Shown in pieces: positions 1 to 4,427 of a stretch of DNA of 5,207 nucleotides. Every line of letters starts with the position of its first letter. Position 1 is the first letter of the stretch. The notes under the pieces were generated by a model. The model ran no database searches. It was not told the origin of the DNA and saw only the letters and a program-made list of their open reading frames with translations. This DNA comes from an uncultured Candidatus Nemicrothrix sp. (lineage in GTDB: Bacteria > Actinomycetota > Acidimicrobiia > Acidimicrobiales > Acidimicrobilacustridaceae). The translations under genes were made by a program, and so were the position numbers. Where the stretch lies: assembly GCA_903827085.1 (NCBI GenBank), contig CAIKHC010000341.1, positions 1 through 5,207 of the forward strand, in the 5' to 3' direction.

Positions 1-657
1 ATGAAGCAGAACGCTCATCAGGTCGTCGCTGGGATTCTCGGCGCGCTCAGCGCACATGGCATCGGCGTACATGAACATGTCTGTTGCCGCCTGTGCCCGC
101 TCTTCCGGAGTCACTGATGCATCGAAACCAAAGGTTTTTTCGGTCCAGTCGAAAACTTGGGCGCGATCTTCCTCGGGCACACCGACCATGTCAGCAATCA
201 CGTGCAACGGAAGCCACAAAGCGAGGTCGTGGACGAGGTCAGCACTTGTTTGTCCAGCGAGACCATCGATGATGTCATTCGTTCGCGTGCGAAGCATGTC
301 GCCCAACTCGGCAACTCGCTTCGGCGTGAACCCCTTATTGATGATCTTGCGCAACTTCATGTGATCAGGAGCATCAAGACTGATCATCAGCTGATCGCTA
401 CCACCAGAGGCCGATTCATTGATGCCATCGTCGATGAACGGATCTGGGGCGTTGCGATAGGTCGACGCATCGCGCGACACCTGCTGGACGTCTGCGTATC
501 GAGTCACCACCCACAATTTCTCGCCCTGATAGGACGGGTGATCAAGACATGCCACAGGGTCGTTGTCACGAAGCCACCGGTAGTAGTCATAAGGAACGCC
601 GTGTGTGTATGTGGCAGCGAGATGAAGAAGCGGTGCATCTACGAATGTGTCAGTCAT
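1..657 (-). CDS. Cytochrome P450, N-terminal half (cut by left window edge)
   Basis: Haem-thiolate monooxygenase; cytoplasmic bacterial P450s use ferredoxin-delivered electrons to hydroxylate hydrophobic substrates. The first 219 residues are visible, about half of the usual 400 or so. Seen: WVVTRYADVQQV at about 49-60 (beta-1/B-helix region), then the C-helix stretch LDAPDHMKLRKI at 94-105 with the HxxxR haem-propionate signature (H99, R103), then GFTPKRV at 109-115. The order and spacing resemble actinobacterial CYP125/CYP142-type steroid or lipid P450s, but the subfamily is a judgement from memory. The I-helix acid-Thr pair, ExxR and the haem-ligand Cys lie beyond the left edge and cannot be checked, so an intact enzyme is assumed. 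The ATG at 655-657 is supported by an AGAGGAG ribosome site (663-669) five bases upstream. The gene follows the flavoprotein gene by 74 bp on the same strand, so co-transcription is likely. Confidence 0.93.
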   Translation of the reverse strand, partial: MTDTFVDAPLLHLAATYTHGVPYDYYRWLRDNDPVACLDHPSYQGEKLWVVTRYADVQQVSRDASTYRNAPDPFIDDGINESASGGSDQLMISLDAPDHMKLRKIINKGFTPKRVAELGDMLRTRTNDIIDGLAGQTSADLVHDLALWLPLHVIADMVGVPEEDRAQVFDWTEKTFGFDASVTPEERAQAATDMFMYADAMCAERAENPSDDLMSVLLH

Positions 658-731
658 AAGAACTCCTCTAGGGAACTTGCAACCATTGTGTCAGTCACGA
701 CCCGACAGGGACCGTCGTTCAGATTCGTTGG

Positions 732-1853
732 TCAGTCGCTCAGGATCGAGGCCATGCGTTCGGTGGTATCGATCCATTCCTCGACCATCTCACGAACGAC
801 ATCTTTCGTCGGACGGACTTTGTTGAGGCGACCGACGATCTGACCAACCGGGAAGCCGATCAGCTCGCGAGTACCGACCCGCTGGGTGCGACGACCGGCT
901 TCTTGGTGAAGGATGCCTTGCAATGGCATAGGCAACGTTCCAGGGGAATCTTCTGCTTCCCATGCATCGGTCCAGGCCGTGCGCAACTGTCGGGCCGGCT
1001 TACCAGTCATTGCCTTTGAGCGAACGGTGTCTCGTGAGGTGGCCGCAAGCATGTTTTCGAGTGCAGCGGGATTGGTGTCGGCTTCGGACACGGTGAGCCA
1101 CATCGATCCGGTCCACGCACCCTGGGCACCGAGAGCAATCGCAGCGGCCATCTGTCGGCCCGTGGCAATGCCGCCCGCTGCGAGCACGGGAATATCGGGC
1201 CCAACTGCGTCGACGACCTCGGGCACCAACACCATGGTTGAGATCTCGCCGCAATGTCCGCCCGCTTCAGTGCCCTGGGCCACGATCACATCGACGCCTA
1301 TGGCAACCTGACGTTCCGCATGCACCTTCGAGCCGGCCAAGCCACCAACGAGGATTCCGGCTTCGTGAGCCCGCTCAATGACATACAGCGGTGGCGGCCC
1401 GAGCGCGTTGACGATCATCTTCACATTCGGGTGATTGAGACAAACCTCGATCTGGCTCGGACCCATTGCATCGACATTCAGGCCAGCCGCAGCTACTTGG
1501 CCAACTTCCAATTCAGGCGGCAGTTCGGGAACGTTGTACCGCGCCAACAGACCGTCAACGAACTCTCGATGCTGATCAGGAATCATGGCATCGAGGGATT
1601 CAAACGATGCGTCCTCTCCCCCGCCTTTACCGATGTAATTCACCGGCATGGCGAAGTCGACGCCATAGGGCTTGCCGTTGACATGTTCGTCAATCCAGTT
1701 GAGTTCGATTTCGAGTTGCTCAGGGCCGAACGCCAGAGCGCCGAGAACACCGAAACCACCGGCATTCGTCACGGCAGCAACCACGTCTCGACAATGAGAG
1801 AAAGCAAAAATCGGAAACTCGACACCAAGACGCTTGGCTATTGGAGTGCTCAT
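732..1853 (-). CDS. Nitronate monooxygenase-family FMN flavoprotein
   Basis: A 373-residue TIM-barrel flavoprotein of the nitronate monooxygenase (2-nitropropane dioxygenase) family, cytoplasmic. Members oxidise alkyl nitronates with FMN and O2; many actinobacterial homologues have unknown substrates, and relatives such as FabK are enoyl reductases. Seen: the N-terminal barrel strand with SHCRDVVAAVTNAGGFGVLG (19-38); the QGTEAGGHCG motif at 193-202 with the family His (H200); the FMN-phosphate segments AAGGIATG (225-232) and LGAQGAWTGS (241-250); and MTGKPAR at 282-288. The length is normal and no frameshift is apparent. The ATG at 1853 has an AAAGGGG ribosome site (1859-1865) five bases upstream. 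It is the first gene of a probable two-gene minus-strand operon with the P450 and diverges from the alcohol dehydrogenase. Tandem dyads at 1882-1918 lie just upstream and may control it. The family is secure; the true substrate is not known. Confidence 0.93.
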   Translation of the reverse strand: MSTPIAKRLGVEFPIFAFSHCRDVVAAVTNAGGFGVLGALAFGPEQLEIELNWIDEHVNGKPYGVDFAMPVNYIGKGGGEDASFESLDAMIPDQHREFVDGLLARYNVPELPPELEVGQVAAAGLNVDAMGPSQIEVCLNHPNVKMIVNALGPPPLYVIERAHEAGILVGGLAGSKVHAERQVAIGVDVIVAQGTEAGGHCGEISTMVLVPEVVDAVGPDIPVLAAGGIATGRQMAAAIALGAQGAWTGSMWLTVSEADTNPAALENMLAATSRDTVRSKAMTGKPARQLRTAWTDAWEAEDSPGTLPMPLQGILHQEAGRRTQRVGTRELIGFPVGQIVGRLNKVRPTKDVVREMVEEWIDTTERMASILSD

Positions 1854-1881
1854 GGGTTCCCCTTTGGTTCATAAATGGGAT

Positions 1882-1918
1882 TCGCTGGTCACGGGCGAGA
1901 CTCGCTGGTCACGTGCGA
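1882..1918. promoter_or_regulatory. Tandem 17-bp dyads, putative paired operator
   Basis: Two copies of TCGCTGGTCACGKGCGA lie at 1882-1898 and 1902-1918, centres 20 bp apart; the 20-bp units match at 17 of 20 positions. Each copy is itself a dyad: TCGC pairs with GCGA and GT with AC around a central C, giving 6 of 8 symmetric pairs. The only difference inside the 17-mer (G or T) falls at a non-symmetric position. Two dyads spaced about two helical turns apart, 29-65 bp upstream of the flavoprotein start and beside an A+T-rich promoter patch, are typical of sites for a dimeric repressor or activator. The regulator family is not identified. Confidence 0.6.
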
Positions 1919-1949
1919 CATAAGATATACAACTCAAAAGATAATGTAG
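1919..1949. promoter_or_regulatory. A+T-rich patch, probable divergent promoter core
   Basis: This is the only clearly A+T-rich stretch of the divergent region. On the plus strand it holds the -10-like hexamers TAAGAT (1921-1926) and TAATGT (1942-1947). On the minus strand it holds TATCTT (1927-1922), with a weak -35 candidate GCTACA (1950-1945) at 17-bp spacing. The minus-strand promoter would start transcription near 1915, inside the second dyad, so a bound regulator would block it. No hexamer pair is close to consensus and the real start sites are unknown. A further plus-strand -10 candidate, TAGATT, lies at 2004-2009. Confidence 0.35.
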
Positions 1950-1963
1950 CACGAAGAGAGTGC

Positions 1964-1999
1964 TCGGACTGTGCCGACTGACGCGTCGGACTGACCGAC
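1964..1999. repeat. Second pair of small dyads (TCGG...CCGA)
   Basis: The octamer TCGGACTG occurs at 1964-1971 and 1986-1993. Each copy is followed one or two bases later by CCGAC (1974-1978, 1995-1999), so each unit is a short inverted repeat. GTCGG at 1985-1989 can pair with either CCGAC, giving alternative five-base stems. The repeat start points are 22 bp apart. The elements could be DNA operator half-sites or leader-RNA stems for the alcohol dehydrogenase transcript, depending on where transcription starts. Confidence 0.35.
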
Positions 2000-2012
2000 G
2001 GCCTAGATTGCG

Positions 2013-2037
2013 AGGGCTGTGCCGCCAGGCCAGCCCT
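2013..2037 (+). promoter_or_regulatory. Stable leader hairpin upstream of alcohol dehydrogenase
   Basis: AGGGCTG (2013-2019) pairs with CAGCCCT (2031-2037). After one bulged T, GCC (2021-2023) pairs with GGC (2028-2030) around a GCCA loop. This makes ten base pairs, mostly G-C, ending nine bases before the ribosome site. There is no T-run after it, so it does not look like an intrinsic terminator. It may stabilise the mRNA, affect translation start, or be part of a larger leader structure. It assumes transcription starts upstream of 2013. Confidence 0.45.
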
Positions 2038-2046
2038 TCGCCCGAC

Positions 2047-2052
2047 AAGGAG
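2047..2052 (+). promoter_or_regulatory. Ribosome binding site deciding the alcohol dehydrogenase start
   Basis: AAGGAG lies five bases before the ATG at 2058. It settles the start against the in-frame GTG at 2019, which lies within the hairpin arm, lacks a ribosome site and would add 13 residues not seen at the N-terminus of related dehydrogenases, which begin M-K/R-T-[KR]-[AG]. Confidence 0.85.
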
Positions 2053-2057
2053 TTCCC

Positions 2058-3200
2058 ATGAGGACACGAGCCGCAGTCCTGTACGCCCCTCATACTGAGT
2101 ACAAGATCGAAGAGATCGAACTCGATGAGCCGAAGGCCAACGAGGTCCTCGTGCGTTTTGTTGCGAGTGGCATGTGCCACTCCGACGAGCACATGGTCAC
2201 CGGCGATATGGCGATGGACCCAGCGATCATCGAAATGCTCGGCTGGCAGCAGTACCCAATCATTCTCGGACACGAGGGTGGCGGCATCGTTGAGAAGGTC
2301 GGCCCCGGCGTCACCGAACTTAAGGCCGGCGACCACGTCGTTACCTCCTTCGTTCCTTCATGTGGACGTTGCCCCTCATGCGCAAAGGGTCAGCAGAACC
2401 TTTGCGATAACGGTGCACACCTCCTTTCCGGCCGCCAGGAAGATGGAACCTCGCGTCACCACCTTCTCGATGGCACCGACCTCGCGACCATGTGCTGTCT
2501 CGGCACATTCGCTGAGCACTCGGTAATGAACATCAATTCGCTTGTAAAGGTTGAAGAAGACCTTCCTCTCGACAAGGCCTGCCTCGTCGCTTGCGGCGTC
2601 ACCACCGGTTGGGGTTCAGCCACCTACGCAGCCGAGGTTGCACCCGGCGACACTGTGGTTGTCATTGGTACCGGCGGCGTTGGCATGAACGCCGTTCAGG
2701 GCGCACATCTTGCGGGCGCTCGGTACGTCATCGCTCTCGATCCGGTCGAATTCAAGCGCGAACAGGCGCAGAACTTCGGCGCAACGCACGTTGCATCAGA
2801 TGTTGCCGAAGCTCAAGCACTTCTCGGCGAACTGACATGGGGTCGCTTGGCCGACAAGGTCATCGTCACCGTCGGCGAAGGCAAGGGTGCCGACCTCGAG
2901 TCCTACATGGGCATGGTTGGCAAGGGTGGCCGCTTGGTTTTCACGGCCGTTGCCAACATGAACGAAAACGATGTGCAGCTCAACCTGTTCGCATTCGCAA
3001 TGCAGCAGAAGCAACTTGTCGGAACCATTTTCGGCAGCGCAAACCCGCGTTATGACATTCCGAAGCTTCTCGGTCTTTACCGAAGCGGCCACCTGAAGCT
3101 CGACGAGCTCATCACTCGCACCTACACCCTTGATCAGATCAATGAGGGCTACCAGGACATGCGTGACGGCAAGAACATCCGCGGCGTCATCATTTACTGA
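2058..3200 (+). CDS. NDMA-dependent (nicotinoprotein-type) zinc alcohol dehydrogenase
   Basis: A 380-residue zinc-dependent medium-chain dehydrogenase of the Rxyl_3153/NDMA-dependent group, which includes M. tuberculosis AdhB-like enzymes. Family members keep NAD(H) tightly bound and pass electrons to an outside carrier: NDMA in assays, and mycofactocin is the likely natural one. They oxidise alcohols to aldehydes or ketones in the cytoplasm. Seen: catalytic-zinc ligands C40 (GMCHSDEH), H72-E73 (GHEGGG) and C179 (ACGVTTGWGS); a structural-zinc lobe with C102, C105, C108 and C116; a Rossmann GTGGVG at 204-209; D228 at the end of beta-2, favouring NAD over NADP; and a C-terminal NEGYQDMRDGKNIRGVI signature at 362-378. 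All 15 lysines are AAG, suggesting strong codon selection and high expression. It diverges from the flavoprotein/P450 pair, fitting oxidation of a P450-made alcohol (inference). No mycofactocin genes are in the window. Confidence 0.95.
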   Translation: MRTRAAVLYAPHTEYKIEEIELDEPKANEVLVRFVASGMCHSDEHMVTGDMAMDPAIIEMLGWQQYPIILGHEGGGIVEKVGPGVTELKAGDHVVTSFVPSCGRCPSCAKGQQNLCDNGAHLLSGRQEDGTSRHHLLDGTDLATMCCLGTFAEHSVMNINSLVKVEEDLPLDKACLVACGVTTGWGSATYAAEVAPGDTVVVIGTGGVGMNAVQGAHLAGARYVIALDPVEFKREQAQNFGATHVASDVAEAQALLGELTWGRLADKVIVTVGEGKGADLESYMGMVGKGGRLVFTAVANMNENDVQLNLFAFAMQQKQLVGTIFGSANPRYDIPKLLGLYRSGHLKLDELITRTYTLDQINEGYQDMRDGKNIRGVIIY

Positions 3201-3230
3201 TTCGCGCGTACAACTGGATTCATCCGCATA

Positions 3231-3269
3231 CGGCGGGTTCGATTGGCTGAAAGGTCAGCGGACCCGCCG
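3231..3269. terminator. Nested hairpin between convergent genes, possible bidirectional terminator
   Basis: CGGCGGGT (3231-3238) pairs exactly with ACCCGCCG (3262-3269), extendable by a G-U and a C-G pair. A five-base bulge follows, then GCTGA/TCAGC (3246-3250, 3255-3259) closes an AAGG loop. It begins 30 bases after the alcohol dehydrogenase stop and overlaps the last 15 bases of the convergent gene, including its stop codon (3255-3257). Neither strand has a T-run after the stem, so it is at best a U-less terminator of the kind often proposed in actinobacteria, or an mRNA 3'-end protector. Confidence 0.55.
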
Positions 3270-4076
3270 TTGCAGTGGTGCTGCATGACAACTGCAGTCG
3301 ATCTGCTGGTCACAGGCCCCGGAGCGACCAATCGGCGCAAACCGGTCGGGGTAGGCGATGCCCGCTTCGACGCGGCCGAGAAACACACAGCCACATTCCG
3401 CGCACGCCCATCCTGTCTTTGCTATTTCGATGAGTTCGACCCCACCGATACCGAAAGCGGCAGCAACGGACTCGGTCGACCTCGCCCAGCGACCCTTCGT
3501 ATCGTCGGTCGTGTCGCGATCATCGGTGTCTTGCGAGGGAAGGATCTCCCCCGCCATCACTGCGCCGAGGGTTGCACAGGCAATGAGATCTTCGAGAGCC
3601 GTTGCATCGGCAGCGCCCGGGTGCTGACCCGAACGCGCGGTTGCGTCGAGGACCTGTAGAGAAGAGTGCACTCGAAGAACGAGGGCTCCTTGTGCAGGGG
3701 GACGTCGCGTGTGCCAGAGCCCACCCGCGAGCAAAAGATCAGCACGATGTTCAACAGAAGCCGCTAATGGTTCTGGCTGCACAAATCCGCCACTCAGAAC
3801 AAAGGTATTCGTGACGGCCGTGATGACCATCCGCCGCCAGTGACTACCGATATCGGTGAGTCGCTCCGAGCGCATCTGCTCGATCGACTGAGATGGTGCA
3901 AGGTGCTCGACAAGCAGTGCCTCGAGAATGATCCAGATCGATTCGACCGCGGTCTCAGGATCCTCTGACGGCATGCCAAGTTGCGCAGCAATAAACGCCT
4001 GACGAAGAACTGTTTCTGCCCGCTCGCGATTCGCATCGCCATAGGTGAACATCTCCACCGACTCAGTCCCAGACAC
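3255..4076 (-). CDS. Conserved-looking protein of unknown function with Cys-rich C-terminal tail
   Basis: 273 residues; I do not recognise the family. The body (about 15-215) is mostly predicted helical, soluble and acidic, with no signal peptide, membrane segment or helix-turn-helix that I can see. An Asp/Thr-rich low-complexity linker lies at 182-194. The C-terminal tail carries WACAECGC (223-230; C225, C228, C230) and then C255, C261, C263 and H264, a plausible zinc-ribbon or metal/redox site; C167 is the only other Cys. The frame has no internal stop, and overlapping frames give no sensible protein. The start is uncertain. GTG at 4076 lacks a ribosome site but has a TAAGAAT -10-like element (4089-4083) at leaderless distance. 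ATG at 4052 has GGTGGAG immediately before it, too close for normal spacing. An upstream in-frame stop (4134-4136) limits further extension. It converges on the alcohol dehydrogenase and diverges from the small membrane protein gene. Confidence 0.72.
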   Translation of the reverse strand: MSGTESVEMFTYGDANRERAETVLRQAFIAAQLGMPSEDPETAVESIWIILEALLVEHLAPSQSIEQMRSERLTDIGSHWRRMVITAVTNTFVLSGGFVQPEPLAASVEHRADLLLAGGLWHTRRPPAQGALVLRVHSSLQVLDATARSGQHPGAADATALEDLIACATLGAVMAGEILPSQDTDDRDTTDDTKGRWARSTESVAAAFGIGGVELIEIAKTGWACAECGCVFLGRVEAGIAYPDRFAPIGRSGACDQQIDCSCHAAPLQRRVR

Positions 4077-4136
4077 GACAAGATTCTTACCTCGGCTCGC
4101 CCGGTCGTGCGGACCCGAAGGTTGAATCTCTCGTCA

Positions 4137-4160
4137 CGCGACGTCAATACTGACGGCGCG
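4137..4160. promoter_or_regulatory. 24-bp near-palindrome between divergent genes, putative operator
   Basis: The arms are CGCG (4137-4140) plus CGTCA (4142-4146), and TGACG (4151-4155) plus CGCG (4157-4160), around an ATAC centre. There is one mismatched pair (A4141/G4156), so 9 of 10 arm pairs match. It sits 7 bp upstream of the -10-like TAGTCT of the plus-strand gene, covering roughly -19 to -42, and 60 bp upstream of the minus-strand GTG start. A bound protein could control both genes. Confidence 0.45.
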
Positions 4161-4166
4161 CCGACC

Positions 4167-4172
4167 TAGTCT
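4167..4172 (+). promoter_or_regulatory. -10 element for a leaderless transcript of the small membrane gene
   Basis: TAGTCT matches the actinobacterial TAnnnT -10 pattern and ends six bases before the GTG at 4179. Transcription would therefore start at or next to the start codon. The absence of a ribosome site upstream of that codon agrees with a leaderless mRNA. The -35 position (TCAATA, 4144-4149) is a poor match and lies inside the near-palindrome. Confidence 0.5.
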
Positions 4173-4178
4173 CATCAT

Positions 4179-4421
4179 GTGGAGACGACCGTGACGACAC
4201 TCGGACCAGTGGTTTCGACCACTTCAACGCTCATCGGCCCAAACGGGACTGCTCCCGGGCTCGCCTTCATTGAGCAGCAATCGAAACCACTCGAAGACTC
4301 AAGCGGCGAACGCGCCGCTGCACTGCCGTTGCTGGTCGCCGGCATCATTCTGCTCGTGATCTTCACCACGATCTTTGTGCGTGCTTGGCGCCGCAAGCAG
4401 CGCCGGGCCACAAAGCCCTGA
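4179..4421 (+). CDS. Small single-pass membrane protein of unknown function
   Basis: 80 residues beginning at GTG. The first 20 are rich in Thr, Ser and Val (METTVTTLGPVVSTTSTLIG), followed by a polar, Pro/Gly-containing stretch. One strong membrane helix spans about 47-67 (AALPLLVAGIILLVIFTTIFV). The tail RAWRRKQRRATKP is very basic, so by the positive-inside rule the N-terminus faces out and the C-terminus faces the cytoplasm. There is no N-terminal cleavable signal. Codon third positions are G/C-rich, as in neighbouring genes, which supports real coding. The start rests on the leaderless promoter arrangement. An ATG at 4177 is in another frame and overlaps the GTG. It ends six bases before the convergent Bax inhibitor-1 gene stop. 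No family is recognised and the role is unknown. Confidence 0.65.
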   Translation: METTVTTLGPVVSTTSTLIGPNGTAPGLAFIEQQSKPLEDSSGERAAALPLLVAGIILLVIFTTIFVRAWRRKQRRATKP

Positions 4422-4427
4422 CTCGAC

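Noticed and set aside
157..843. Long plus-strand open frame opposite the P450 and the end of the flavoprotein gene
   Set aside because: It spans two real minus-strand genes and their gap, has no recognisable motifs, and lies opposite confirmed P450 motifs; it is an antisense shadow.
1254..1874. Plus-strand open frame of 206 codons opposite the flavoprotein gene
   Set aside because: It is antisense to conserved FMN-binding motifs and its product has no domain-like pattern.
1881..1920. Tandem 20-bp repeat as a mini CRISPR or satellite array
   Set aside because: There are only two units, no spacers and internal dyad symmetry in each; an operator pair explains it better.
2019..2057. Upstream GTG start extending the dehydrogenase by 13 residues
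   Set aside because: It has no ribosome site and lies in the leader hairpin; the ATG at 2058 has AAGGAG at ideal spacing and matches the family N-terminus.
1869..2336. Minus-strand open frame covering the divergent region and the dehydrogenase start
   Set aside because: It runs through the operator-like dyads, promoter patch and leader hairpin and is antisense to the dehydrogenase N-terminus. The product has no recognisable features.
3271..3297. Three TGCAG/CTGCA repeats near the end of the unknown gene
   Set aside because: The short palindromic words lie inside coding sequence for the C-terminal tail and have no consistent spacing.
3243..3659. Plus-strand open frame opposite the unknown Cys-tail gene
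   Set aside because: The minus frame is much longer (273 codons) and has a structured Cys pattern; the plus frame begins inside the terminator-like hairpin with no ribosome site.
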